64,000 bases of DNA, from the NCBI GenBank assembly GCA_033782935.1, contig JAWQEG010001230.1, positions 124,001-188,000 on the forward strand, given 5' to 3'. The stretch comes from Petrolisthes cinctipes (lineage: Eukaryota > Arthropoda > Malacostraca > Decapoda > Porcellanidae). How positions within the stretch are numbered: the first letter of the stretch is position 1; every line of letters begins with the position of its first letter. The position numbers and the translations under genes were made by a program. Below the pieces are notes generated by a model that saw only the letters and a list, made by a program, of their open reading frames with translations, had not been told where the DNA came from and ran no database searches. Below are positions 39,151 through 52,605 of this stretch, piece by piece.

Positions 39151-41790
39151 AAAATCGATATTTTAGGTGCCCAAAGTCGATATGTGCATGCATCTTCTGT
39201 ACCCGTTTATATCTCAAATTCAGACTCAAAACACCCGAATATTCGATATTTTTGGGTCCCAAAAGCAATGTGTACATGCCTACTCCGTGTTAGAGTATTT
39301 TCAAAATACAGGCCCAAAACATGCTGTAAATCGATATTTTAGGTGCCCAAAGTCGATATGTGCATGCATCTTCTGTATCCGTCTATATCCCAAATTCAGG
39401 TTCAGAACACCCGAAAATTCGATAATTTTGGGTCCCAGAAGTGATCTGTACATGCCTACTCCTTGCTAGAATGTTTTCAAAATACAGACCCAAAACATTC
39501 TAAAAATCGATATTTAAGGTGCAAAAAGCCGATATGTGCATGCATCTTCTGTACCCGTTTATATCTCAAATTCAGACTCAAAACTCCGAAAATTCGATAT
39601 TTTTGGGTCCCTTAAGCGATCTGCACATGCCTACTCAGTGCTAGAATGTTTTTAAAATACACGCCTAAAACATGCTATAAATCGATATTTTAGGTGTGAA
39701 AAGTCGATATGTGCATGCATCTTCTGTACCCGTTTAAATCTCAAATTCGGGCTCAGAACACCCAAAAAATCGATATTTTTGTGTCCCAAAAGCCATCTGT
39801 ACATGTCTACACTGTGTTATAGTATTTTTAAAATACAGGCCCAAAACATGCTCAAAATCGATATTTTAGGTGTCCAAAGTCAATATGTGCATGCATCTTC
39901 TGTACCCGTTTATATCTCAAATTCAGGCTCAAAACACCCGAAAAATCGATATTTTTGGGTCCCAGAAGCGATCTGTACATGCCTACTCCGTGTTAATGTA
40001 TTTTCAAAATACAGGTTAAAAACATGCTGAAAATCTATATTTTAGGTGGCCAAAGTTAATATGTGTATGCATCTTCTGTACCCGTCTATATCCCAAATTC
40101 ATGTTCAAAACACCAGAAAATTCGGTATTTTTGGGTCCCAGAAGCGACCTGTACATGCCTACTCCTTGCTAGAATGTTTTCAAGATACAGACCCAAAACA
40201 TGCTTAAAATCGATATTTTAGGTGCAAAAAGTCGATATGTGCATGCATCCTCTGTACCCTGTTATATCCCAAATTCAGGCTCAAAACTCCGAAAATTCGA
40301 TATTTTTGGGTCCCAGAAGCGATCTGTACATACCTACTCAGTGCTAGAATATTTTCAAATTATACGCCCAAAACATACTAAAAATCGATATTTTGGGTGC
40401 CAAAGTCGATATGTGCATGCATCTTCTGTACCCGTTTATATCTCAAATTCAGACTCAAAACACCCGAATATTCGATATTTTTGGGTCCCCGAAGCGATCT
40501 GTACATGCCTACTCCGTGTTAGAGTATTTTCAAAATACAGGCCCAAAACATGCTGAAAATCTATATTTTAGGAGCCCAAAGTCAATATGTGTATGCATCT
40601 TCTGTACCCGTCTATATCCCAAATTCAGGTTCAAAACACTCGAACATTTGATATTTTTGGGTCCAAGAAGCAATCTGTACATGCCTACTTCTTGCTAGAA
40701 TGTTTTCAAGATACAGACCCAAAACATGCTAAAAATCGATATTTTAGTTGCAAAAAGTCGAATTGTGCATGCATCTTTTGTACCCGTTTATATCTCAAAT
40801 TCAGGCTCAAAACACCCGAAAATTCGATATTTTTGCGTCCCCGAAGCGATCTGTACATGCCTACTCCGTGTTAGAGTATTTTCAAAATACAGGCCAAAAA
40901 CATGCTCAAAATCGATATTTTAGGTGCCCAAAGTCGATATGTGCATGCATCTTCTGTATCCTTCTATATCCCAAATTCAGGTTCAAAACACCCGAAAATT
41001 CGATAATTTTGGGTCCCAGAAGCGATCTGTACATGCCTACTCCTTGCTAGATTTTTTTCAAAATACAGACCCAAAACATTCTAAAAATCGATATTTAAGT
41101 TGCAAAAAGCCGATATGTGCATGCATCTTCTGTACCCGTTTATATCTCAAATTCAGACTCAAAACTCCGAAAATTCGATATTTTTGGGTCCCTTAAGCGA
41201 TCTGCACATGCCTACTCAGTGCTAGAATGTTTTTAAAATACAGGCTTAAAACATGCTATAAATCGATATTTTAGGTGTGAAAAGTCGATATGTGCATGCA
41301 TCTTCTGTACCCGTTTAAATCTCAAATTCAGGCTCAAAACACCCAAAAAATCGATATTTTTGTGTCCCAAAAGCCATCTGTACATGTCTACACTGTGTTA
41401 TAGTATTTTTAAAATACAGGCCCAAAACATGCTCAAAATCGATATTTTAGGTGTCCAAAGTCGATATGTGCATGCATCTTCTGTACCCGTTTATATCTCA
41501 AATTCAGGCTCAAAACACCCGAAAAGTCGATATTTTTGGGTCCCAGAAGCGATCTGTACATGCCTACTCCGTGTTAATGTATTTTCAAAATACAGGCCCA
41601 AAACATGCTGAAAATCTATATTTTAGGAGCCCAAAGTCAATATGTGTATGCATCTTCTGTACCCGTCTATATCCCAAATTCAGGATCAAAACACCAGAAA
41701 ATTCGGTATTTTTGGGTCCCAGAAGCGACCTGTACATGCCTACTCCTTGCTAGAATGTTTTCAAGATATAGACCCAAAACATGGTTAAAA
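39150..41790 (+). repeat. Mosaic satellite segment
   Basis: Only satellite monomers are present. Part of the segment is internally duplicated: 39779 matches 41360 and 40200 matches 41781 (offset 1,581 bp, 9 monomers minus 3). Between these lies the cassette shared with about 23 kb. Private changes include CAGGTTAAAAACATG near 40014 and TTTTAGGTGGCCAAAG near 40041. No gene or other element was seen. Confidence 0.72.
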
Positions 41791-43240
41791 TCGATATTTT
41801 AGGTGCAAAAAGTCGATATGTGCATGCATCCTCTGTACCCTGTTATATCCCAAATTCTGGCTCAAAACCCCCGAAAATTCGATATTTTTGGGTTCCAGAA
41901 GCGATCTGTACATGCATACTCCATGTTAGAGTATTTTCAAAATACAGGCCCAAAACATACTCAAAATCGATATTTTAGGTGCCCACAGTCGATATGTGCA
42001 TGTATCTTATGTACCCGTTTATATCTCAAATTCAGGCTCAAAACACCCGAAAAGTCGATATTTTTGGGTCCCGGAAGCAAACTGTACATGCCTACTCCGT
42101 GTTAATGTATTTTCAATATACAGGCCAAAAAAAATGCTGAAAATCTATATTTTAGGTGCCCAAAGTCAATATGTGTATGCATCTTCTGTACCCGTCTATA
42201 TCCCAAATTCTGGTTCAAAACACCAGAAAATTCGGTATTTTTGGGTCACAGAAGCGACCTGTACATGCCTACTCCTTCCTAGAATGTTTTCAAGATACAG
42301 ACCCAAAACATGCTTAAAATCGATATTTTAGGTGCAAAAAGTCGATATGTGCATGCATCTTCTGTACCCGTTTATATCTCAAATTCAGGCTCAAAACACT
42401 CAAAAATTCGATATTTTTGTGTCCTTGAAGCGATCTGTACATGTCTACACCGTGCTATAGTATTTTCAAAATACAGGCCCAAAACATGCTGAAAATCGAT
42501 ATTTTAGGTGCCCAAAGTCAAAATGTGCATGCATCTTCTGTATCCGTTCATATCTCAAATTCAGGCTCAGAATACCCTAAAATTCGATTTATTTGGGTTC
42601 CAGAAGCGATCTGTACGTGTCTACTCCGTGTTAGAGTATTTTAAAAATACAGGTCTAAAACATGCTCAAAATCGATATTTTGGGTGCCCAAAGTCGATAT
42701 GTGCATGCATATTCTGTGCCCGTTTATATCTCAAATTCAGACTCAAAACACCCGAATATTCGATATTTTGGGGTCCCTAAAGCAATGTGTACATGCATAC
42801 TCCGTGTTAGAATATTTTCAAAATACAGGCCTAAAACATGCAGAAAATCGATATTTTAGCTGCCCAAAGTCAATATGTGTATGCATCTTCTGTACCCGTC
42901 TATATCCCAAATTCAGGTTCAAAACACTCGAAAATTCGATATTTTTGGGTCGTAGAAGCGATCTGTACATGCCTACTCTGTGTTAATGTATTTTCAAAAT
43001 ACAGGCCCAAAACATGCTCAAAATCTATATTTTAGGTGCCCAAAGTCAATATGTGTATGCATCTTCTGTACCCGTCTATATCCCAAATTCAGGTTCAAAA
43101 CACTCGAAAATTCGATATTTTTGGGTCCTAGAAGCAATCTGTACATGCCTACTTCTTGCTAGAATGTTTTCAAGATACAGACCCAAAACATGCTAAAAAT
43201 CGATATTTTAGGTGCAAAATGTCGAAATGTGCATGCATCT
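41787..43240 (+). repeat. 8-monomer block, also at 52342-53890
   Basis: The two blocks share the private indel CAGGCCAAAAAAAATGCTG (near 42121 and 52765), CTCCATGTTAGAG, GTGCCCACAG and GGGTCGTAGAAGC. The offset rises in two clean steps: 10,555 bp at the start, 10,643 bp after the 88-bp half-monomer duplication in the later copy, and 10,648 bp after a 5-bp insertion near 52950. Both indels are therefore confined to the later copy. The match ends near 43.24/53.89 kb, where a different half A follows. Confidence 0.82.
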
Positions 43241-45100
43241 TCGGTATCCGTCTATATCCCAAATTCAGGTTCAAAACACCCGAAAATTCGATAATTTTGT
43301 GTCCCAGAAGCGATCTGTACATGTCTACTCCTTGCTTGAATTTTTTCAAAATACAGGCCCAAAACATACTCAAAATCGATATTTTAGGTGCCCAAAGTCG
43401 ATATGTGCATGCATCTTATATACCCGTTTATATCTCAAATTCAGGCTCAAAACACCCGAAAAGTCGGTATTTTTGGGTCCCGGAAGCAAACTGTACATGC
43501 CTACTCCGTGTTAATGTATTTTCAAAATACAGGCCCAAAAAATGCTGAAAATCTATATTTTAGGTGCCCAAAGTCAATATGTGTATGCATCTTCAGTACC
43601 CGTCTATATTCCAAATTCAGGTTCAAAACACCCGAAAATTCGATAATTTTGGGTCCCAGAAGCGATCTGTACATGCCTACTCCTTGCTAGAATTTTTTCA
43701 AAATACAGACCCAAAACATGCTCAAAATCGATATTTTAGGTGCAAAAAGTCGATATGTGCATGCATCTTCTGTACCCGTTTATATCTCAAATTCAGGCTC
43801 AAAACTCCGAAAATTCGATATTTTTGGGTCCCTTAAGCGACCTGTACATGCCTACTCCTTCCGAGAATGTTTTCAAGATACAGACCCAAAACATGCTTAA
43901 AATCGATATTTTAGGTGCAAAAAGTCGATATGTGCATGCATCTTGTGTACCCGTTTATATCTCAAAATCAGGCTCAAAACACCCAAAAAATCGATTTTTT
44001 TGTGTCCCAGAAGTGATCTGTACATGTCTACACTGTGCTATAGTATTTTCCAAATACAGGCCCAAAACATGCTGAAAATCGATATTTTAGGTGTCCAAAG
44101 TCGATATGTGCATGCATCTTCTGTATCCGTTCATATCTCAAATTCAGGCTCAGAACACCCTAAAATTCGATTTATTTGGGTTCCAGAAGCGATCTGTACG
44201 TGTCTACTCCGTGTTAGAGTATTTTAAAAATACAGGCCCAAAACATGCTCAAAATCGATATTTTGGGTGCCCAAAGTCGATATGTGCATGCATCTTCTGT
44301 ACCCGTTTATATCTCAAATTCAGACTCAAAACACCCGAATATTCGATATTTTTGGGTCCCAAAAGCAATGTGTACATGCATACTCCGTGTTAGAATATTT
44401 TCAAAATACAGGCCTAAAACATGCAGAAAATCGATATTTTAGCTGCCCAAAGTCAATATGTGTATGCATCTTCTGTACCCGTCTATATCCCAAATTCAGG
44501 TTCAAAACACTCGAAAATTCGATATTTTTGGGTCCCTTAAGCGATCTGTACATGCCTACTTCTTGCTAGAATGTTTTCAAGATACAGACCCAAAACATGC
44601 TCAAAATCGATATTTTAGGTGCAAAAAGTCGATATGTGCTTGCATCTTCGGTATCCGTCTATATCCCAAATTCAGGTTCAAAACACCCGAAAATTCAATA
44701 ATTTTGTGTCCCAGAAGCGATCTGTACATGCCTACTCCTTGCTTGAATTTTTTCAAAATACAGGCCCAAAACATACTCAAAATCGATATTTTAGGTGCCC
44801 AAAGTCGATATGTGCATGCATCTTATGTACCCGTTTATATCTCAAATTCAGGCTCAAAACACCCGAAAAGTCGATATTTTTGGGTCCCGGAAGCAAACTG
44901 TACATGCCTACTCCGTGTTAATGTATTTTCAAAATACAGGCCCAAAAAATGCTGAAAATCTATATTTTAGGTGCCCAAAGTCAATATGTGTATGCATCTT
45001 CTGTACCCGTCTATATCTCAAATTCTGGTTCAAAACACCAGAAAATTCGGTATTTTTGGGTCCCAGAAGCGATCTGTACATGCCTACTCCTTCCTAGAAT
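42508..45100 (+). repeat. Local 8-/9-monomer duplication
   Basis: 42662, 42684 and 42838 match 44245, 44267 and about 44421 (offset 1,583 bp, 9 monomers). Further on, 43212 and 43388 match 44619 and 44795 (offset 1,407 bp, 8 monomers), so the second copy lacks one monomer. That monomer carries the GGGTCGTAGAAGC half B in the first copy. Shared subtype markers include CGATTTATTTGGGTTCC, CATGCAGAAAATCG and TTGCTTGAATTTTTTC. Confidence 0.7.
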
Positions 45101-45649
45101 GTTTTCAAGATACAGACCCAAAACATGCTTAAAATCGATATTTTAGGTGCAAAAAGTCGATATGTGCATGCATCTTCTGTATCCGTTCATATCTCAAATT
45201 CAGGCTCAGAACACCCTAAAATTCGATTTATTTGGGTTCCAGAAGCGATCTGTACATGTCTACTCCGTGTTAGAGTATTTTAAAAATTCAGGCCCAAAAC
45301 ATGCTCAAAATCGATATTTTGGGTGCCCAAAGTCGATATGTGCATGCATCTTCTGTACCCGTTTATATCTCAAATTCAGGCTCAAAACACCCAAAAAATC
45401 GATATTTTTGTGTCCCAGAAGCGATCTGTTCATGTCTAAACTGCGTTATAGTATTTTCAAATTACAGGCCCAAAACATGCTGAAAATCGATATTTTAGGT
45501 GCCCAAAGTCAATATGTGCATGCATCTTCTGTATCCGTCTATATCCCAAATTCAGGTTCAAAACACCCGAAAATTCGATAATTTTGGGTCCCAGAAGCTA
45601 TCTGTACATGCCTACTCCTTGCTAGAATATTTTCAAGATACAGACCCAA

Positions 45650-48600
45650 AACATGCTCAAAATCGATATTTTAAGTGCAAAAAGTCGATATGTGCATGCA
45701 TCTTCTGTACCCGTTTATATCTCAAATTCAGGCTCAAAACACCCAAAAAATCGATATTTTTGTGTCCCAGAAGCGATCTGTACATGTCTAAACTGCGTTA
45801 TAGTATTTTCAAATTACAGGCCCAAAACATGCTGAAAATCGATATTTTAGGTGCCCAAAGTCAATATGTGCATGCATCTTCTGTACCCGTCTATATCCCA
45901 AATTCAGGTTCAAAACACCAGAAAATTCGGTATTTTTGGGTCCCAGAAGCGACCTGTACATGCCTACTCCTTGCTAGAATGTTTTCAAGATACAGACCCA
46001 AAACATGCTTAAAATCGATATTTTATGTGCCCAAAGTCAATATGTGTATGCATCTTCTGTACACGTGTATATCCCTAATTTAAGTTAAAAACACCAGAAA
46101 ATTCGATATTTTTTGGTCCCAAATGCGATCTGTACATGCCTACTCCTTGCTAGAATGTTTTCAAGATACAGACCCAAAACATGCTCAAAATCGATATTTT
46201 AAGTGCAAAAAGTCGATATGTGCATGCATCTTCTGTACCCGTTTATATCTCAAATTCAGGCTCAAAACTCCGAAAATTTGATATTTTTGGGTCCCAGAAG
46301 CAATCTGCACATGCCTACTCAGTGCTAAAATGTTTTTAAAATACAGGCTTAAAACATGCTATAAATCGATATTTTAGGTGTCCAAAGTCGATATGTGCAT
46401 GCATCTTATGTACCCGTTTATATATCAAATTCAGGCTCAAAACACCCGAAAATTCGATATTTTTGGGTCCCAGAAGCGACCTGTACATGCCTACTCCTTG
46501 CTAGAATGTTTTCAAGATACAGACCCAAAACATGCTTAAAATCGATATTTTAGGTGCAAAAAGTCGATATGTGAATGCATCCTCTGCACCCTGTTATATC
46601 CCAAATTCTGGTTCAAAACACCCGAAAAGTCGATATTTTTGGGTCCCAGAAGCGATCTGTACATGCCTACTCCGTGTTAATGTATTTTCAAAATACAGGC
46701 CCAAAACATGCTGAAAATCTATATTTTAGGTGCCCAAAGTCAATATATGTATGCATCTTCTGTACCCGTCTATATCCCAAATTCAGGTTCAAAACACCAG
46801 AAAATTCGGTATTATTGGGTCCCAGAAGCGACCTGTACATGCCTACTCTTTGCTAGAATGTTTTCAAGATACAGACCCAAAACATGCTTAAAATCGATAT
46901 TTTAGGTGCAAAAAGTCGATATGTGCATGCATCCTCTGTACCCGGTTATATCCCAATTTCTGGCTCAAAACACCCGAAAATTCGATATTTTTGGGTCCCA
47001 GAAGCGATCTGTACATGCCTACTCAGTGCTAGAATATTTTCAAATTATACGCCCAAAACATACTAAAAATCGATATTTTGGGTGCCAAAGTCGATATGTG
47101 CATGCATCTTCTGTACCCGTTTATATCTCAAATTCAGTCTCAAAACACCTAAAAAATCGATATTTTTGTGTCCCAGAAGCAATCTGTACATGTCTACACC
47201 GTGTTTGAGTATTTTCAAAATACAGGCCCAAAACTTGCTCAAAATCGATATTTTAGGTGCCCGAAGTCGATATGTGCATGCATCTTCTGTACCTGTTCAT
47301 ATCTCAAATTCAGGCTCAGAACAACCGAAAATTCGATTTATTTGGGTCCCACAAGCGATCTGTACGTGTCTACTCCGTGTTAGAGTATTTCAAAAATACA
47401 GGCCAAAAACATGCTCAAAATCGATATTTTGGGTGCCAAAGTCGATATGTGCATGCATCTTCTGTACCCGTTTATATCTCAAATTCAGACTCAAAACACC
47501 CAAAAAATCGATATTTTTGTGTCCCAGAAGCGATTTGTACATGTCTAAACTGCGTTATAGTATTTTCAAATTACAGGCCCAAAACATGCTGAAAATCGAT
47601 ATTATAGGTGCCCAAAGTCAATATGTGCATGCATCTTCTGTACCCGTCTATATCCCAAATTCAGGTTCAAAACACCAGAAAATTCGGTATTTTTGGGTCC
47701 CAGAAGCGACCTGTACATGCCTACTCCTTGCTAGAATGTTTTCAAGATACAGACCCAAAACATGCTTAAAATCGATATTTTATGTGCCTAAAGTCAATAT
47801 GTGTATGCATCTTCTGTACACGTGTATATCCCTAATTCAAGTTCAAAACACCAGAAAATTCGATATTTTTGGGTCCCAAATGCGATCTGTACATGCCTAC
47901 TCCTTGCTAGAATGTTTTCAAGATACAGACCCAAAACATGCTCAAAATCGATATTTTAAGTGCAAAAAGTCGATATGTGCATGCATCTTCTGTACCCGTT
48001 TATATCTCAAATTCAGGCTCAAAACTCCGAAAATTTGATATTTTTGGGTCCCAGAAGCAATCTGCACATGCCTACTCAGTGCTAAAATGTTTTTAAAATA
48101 CAGGCTTAAAACATGCTATAAATCGATATTTTAGGTGTCCAAAGTCGATATGTGCATGCATCTTATGTACCCGTTTATATATCAAATTCAGGCTCAAAAC
48201 ACCCGAAAATTCGATGTTTTTGGGTCCCAGAAGCGACCTGTACATGCCTACTCCTTGCTAGAATGTTTTCAAGATACAGACCCAAAACTTGCTTAAAATC
48301 GATATTTTAGGTGCAAAAAGTCGATATGTGCATGCATCCTCTGTACCCTGTTATATCCCAAATTCTGGTTCAAAACACCCGAAAAGTCGATATTTTTGGG
48401 TCCCAGAAGCGATCTGTACATGCCTACACCGTGTTAATGTATTTTCAAAATACAGGCCCAAAACATGCTGAAAATCTATATTTTAGGTGCCCAAAGTCAA
48501 TATATGTATGCATCTTCTGTACCCGTCTATATCCCAAATTCAGGTTCAAAACACCAGAAAATTCGGTATTTTTGGGTCCCAGAAGCGACCTGTACATGCC

Positions 48601-49160
48601 TACTCTTTGCTAGAATGTTTTCAAGATACAGACCCAAAACATGCTTAAAATCGATATTTTAGGTGCAAAAAGTCGATATGTGCATGCATCCTCTGTACCC
48701 GGTTATATCCCAATTTCTGGCTCAAAAACACCCGAAAATTCGATATTTTTTGGTCCCAGAAGCGATCTGTACATGCCTACTCAGTGCTAGAATATTTTCA
48801 AATTATACGCCCAAAACATACTAAAAATCGATATTTTGGGTGCCAAAGTCGATATATGCATGCATCTTCTGTACCCGTTTATATCTCAAATTCAGGCTCA
48901 AAACACCTAAAAAATTGATATTTGTGTGTCCCAGAAGCAATCTGTACATGTCTACACCGTGTTTGAGTATTTTCAAAATACAGGCCCAAAACTTGCTCAA
49001 AATCGATATTTTAGGTGCCCGAAGTCGATATGTGCATGCATCTTCTGTACTTGTTCATATCTCAAATTCAGGCTCAGAACAACCGAAAATTCGATTTATT
49101 TGGGTCCCACAAGCGATCTGTACGTGTCTACTCCGTGTTAGAGTATTTTAAAAATACAGG
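45650..49160 (+). repeat. 10-monomer HOR, 1,757-bp period
   Basis: 45653 matches 47410, 46532 matches 48289 and 46708 matches 48465 (offset 1,757 bp, 10 monomers minus 3). After one extra base near 48726 (CTCAAAAACACCCG) the offset is 1,758 (47082 to 48840, 47168 to 48926, 47257 to 49015). Shared rare features include TACACGTGTATATCCC, CCCAAATGCGATC and CACAAGCGATCTG. Part of the unit returns once more at 51632-52180, 5,979 bp after 45653. Confidence 0.8.
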
Positions 49161-52100
49161 CCCAAAACATGCTCAAAATCGATATTTTGGGTGCCAAAGT
49201 CGATATGTGCATGCATCTTCTGTACCCGTTTATATCTCAAATTCAGACTCAAAACTCCCGAATATTCGATATTTTTGGGTCCCAAAAGCCATCTGTTCAT
49301 GCATACTCCGTGTTAGAGTATTTTTAAAATACAAGCCTAAAACATGCTGTAAATCGATATTTTAGCTGCCCAAAGTCAATATGTGTATGCATCTTCTGTA
49401 CCCGTCTATATCCCAAATTCTAGTTCAAAACACCAGAAAATTCGGTATTTTTGGGTCCCAGAAGCGACCTGTACATGCCTACTCCTTCCTAGAATGTTTT
49501 CAAGATACAGACCCAAAACATGCTTAAATTCGATATTTTAGGTGCAAAAAGTCGATATGTGCATGCATCTTCTGTACCCGTTTATATCTCAAATTCAGGC
49601 TCAAAACACCCAAAAAATCGATGTTTTTGTGTCCCAGAAGCGATCTGTACATGTCTACACCGAGATATAGTATTTTCAAAATACAGGCCCAAAACATGCT
49701 GAAAATCGATATTTTAGGTGCCCAAAGTCGATATGTGCATGCATCTTCTGTATCCGTTCATATCTCAAATTCAGGCTCAGAACACCCTAAAATTCGATTT
49801 ATTTGAGTTCCAGAAGCGATCTGCACTTGTCTACTCCGTGTTAGAGTATTTTAAAAATACAGGCCCAAAACATGCTCAAAATCGATATTTTGGGTGCCCA
49901 AAGTCGATATGTGCCTGCATCTTCTGTACCCGTTTATATCTCAAATTCAGACTCAAAACTCCCGAATATTCGATATTTTGGGGTCCCAAAAGCAATGTGT
50001 ACATGCATACTCCGTGTTAAAATATTTTCAAAATACAGGCCTAAAACATGCAGAAAATCGATATTTTAGCTGCCCAAAGTCAATATGTGTATGCATCTTC
50101 TGTACCCGTCTATATCCCAAATTCAGGTTCAAAACACTCGAAAATTCGATATTTTTGGGTCCTAGAAGCAATCTGTACATGCCTACTTCTTGCTAGAATG
50201 TTTTCAAGATACAGACCCAAAACATGCTCAAAATCGATATTTTAGGTGCAAAAAGTCGAAATGTGCATGCATCTTCTGTACCCGTTTATATCTCAAATTC
50301 AGGCTCAAAACACCCGAAAATTCTATATTTTTGGGTCCCCGATGCGATCTGTACATGCCAACTCCGTGTTAGAGTATTTTCAAAATACAGGCCCAAAACA
50401 TGCTCAAAATCGATATTTTAGGTGCCTAAAGTCGATATGTGCATGCATCTTCTGTATCCGTCTATATCCCAAATTCAGGTTCAAAACACCCGAAAATTCG
50501 ATATTTTTGGGTCCCAGAAGCGATCTGTACATGATTACTTCTTGCTAGAATTTTTTCAAAATACAGACCCAAAACATTCTAAAAATCGATATTTAAGGTG
50601 CAAAAAGCCGATATGTGCATGCATCTTCTGTACCCGTTTATATCTCAAATTCAGACTCAAAACTCCGAAAATTCGATATTTTTGGGTCCCTTAAGCGATC
50701 TGCACATGCCTACTCAGTGCTAGAATGTTTTTAAAATACAGGCTTAAAACATGCTATAATTCGATATTTTAGGTGTGAAAAGTCGATATGTGCATGCATC
50801 TTCTGTACCCGTTTAAATCTCAAATTCAGGCTCAAAACACCCAAAAAATCGATATTTTTGTGTCCCAAAAGCCATCTGTACATGTCTACACTGTGTTATA
50901 GTATTTTTAAAATACAGGCCCAAAACATGCTCAAAATCGATATTTTAGGTGTCCAAAGTCGATATGTGCATGTATCTTCTGTACCCGTTTATATCTCAAA
51001 TTCAGGCTCAAAACACCCGAAAAGTCGATATTTTTGGGTCCCAGAAGCGATCTGTACATGCCTACTCCGTGTTAATGTATTTTCAAAATACAGGCCCAAA
51101 ACATGCTGAAAATCTATATTTTAGGTGCCCAAAGTCAATATATGTATGCATCTTCTGTACCCGTCTATATCCCAAATTCATGTTCAAAACCCCCGAAAAT
51201 TCGGTATTTTTGGGTCCCAGAAGCGACCTGTACATGCCTACTCTTTGCTAGAATGTTTTCAAGATACAGACCCAAAACATGCTTAAAATCGATATTTTAG
51301 GTGCCCAAAGTCGATATGTTCATGCATCCTCTGTACCCTGTTATATCCCAAATTCTGGCTCAAAACCAACTGAAAATTCGATATTTTTGGGTCCCCGAAG
51401 CGATCTGTACATGCCTACTCAGTGCTAGAATATTTTCAAATTATACGCCCAAAACATACTAAAAATCGATATTTTAGGTGCCCAAAGTCGATATGTGCAT
51501 GCATCTTCTGTATCCGTCTATATCCCAAATTCAGGTTCAAAACACCCGAAAATTCGATAATTTTGGGTCCCAGAAGCTATCTGTACATGCCTACTCCTTG
51601 CTAGAATATTTTCAAGATACAGACCCAAAACATGCTCAAAATCGATATTTTAAGTGCAAAAAGTCGATATGTGCATGCATCTTCTGTACCCGTTTATATC
51701 TCAAATTCAGGCTCAAAACACCCAAAAAATCGATATTTTTGTGTCTCAGAAGCGATCTGTACATGTCTAAACTGCGTTATAGTATTTTCAAATTACAGGC
51801 CCAAAACATGCTGAAAATCGATATTTTAGGTGCCCAAAGTCAATATGTGCATGCATCTTCTGTACCCGTCTATATCCCAAATTCAGGTTCAAAACACCAG
51901 AAAATTCGGTATTTTTGGGTCCCAGAAGCGACCTGTACATGCCTACTCCTTGCTAGAATGTTTTCAAGATACAGACCCAAAACATGCTTAAAATCGATAT
52001 TTTATGTGCCCAAAGTCAATATGTGTATGCATCTTCTGTACACGTGTATATCCCTAATTCAAGTTCAAAACACCAGAAAATTCGATATTTTTGGGTCCCA

Positions 52101-52340
52101 AATGCGATCTGTACATGCCTACTCCTTGCTAGAATGTTTTCAAGATACAGACCCAAAACATGCTCAAAATCGATATTTTAAGTGCAAAAAGTCGATATGT
52201 GTATGCATCTTCTGTACCCGTCTATATCCCAAATTCAGGTTAAAAACACCAGAAAATTCGGTATTTTTGGGTCCCAGAAGCGACCTGTACATGCCTACTC
52301 CTTGCTAGAATGTTTTCAAGATACAGACCCAAAACATGCT
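49160..52340 (+). repeat. Mosaic segment with core-type stretches
   Basis: Only satellite monomers are present. The stretch of about 50.2-51.3 kb matches 35.95-37.06 kb (50224 to 35981, 50422 to 36179, 51103 to 36860; offset 14,243 bp). The stretch 51478-52000 matches 37409-37936 (offset 14,069 bp) and 45.5-46.0 kb. The segment therefore contains pieces of the 24-monomer core HOR joined in a different order. No gene or other element was seen. Confidence 0.72.
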
Positions 52341-52341
52341 T

Positions 52342-52605
52342 AAAATCGATATTTTAGGTGCAAAAAGTCGATATGTGCATGCATCCTCTGTACCCTGTTA
52401 TATCCCAAATTCTGGCTCAAAACCCCCGAAAATTCGATATTTTAGGTGCAAAAAGTCGATATGTGCATGCATCCTCTGTACCCTGTTATATCCCAAATTC
52501 TGGCTCAAAACCCCCGAAAATTCGATATTTTTGGGTCCCAGAAGCGATCTGTACATGCATACTCCATGTTAGAGTATTTTCAAAATACAGGCCCAAAACA
52601 TACTC
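52342..52605 (+). repeat. Sesquimer: A-A-B, half-unit duplicated
   Basis: Half A at 52342-52428 (87 bp) is followed at once by a second half A at 52429-52516 (88 bp), and only then by half B at 52517-52605 (89 bp). The two A bodies carry the same subtype (GCATCCTCTGTACCCTG, TTCTGGCTCAAAACCCCCG). The second A opens with AAAATTCGATATTTT, the extra-T form typical of half B, and then continues TTAGGTGCAAAAAG like half A. This is the expected product of an exchange between half A and half B inside their shared TCGATATTTT motif. The related block at 41787 has the normal A-B order, so the event is later than that duplication. Confidence 0.9.

Noticed and set aside
47082..48038. 318-codon open frame, the longest in the window
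   Set aside because: It is entirely made of satellite monomers, its predicted protein is the same repeat read in successive frames, and small indels simply delay the stop. No domain, no start context and no frame conservation support a gene.
51478..52308. 276-codon open frame, and similar 175-codon frames (for example 15082, 26685, 33190, 37409)
   Set aside because: These are the three-monomer reading cycle (528 bp = 176 codons) with a recurrent stop. They move with the HOR and show no sign of selection for coding.
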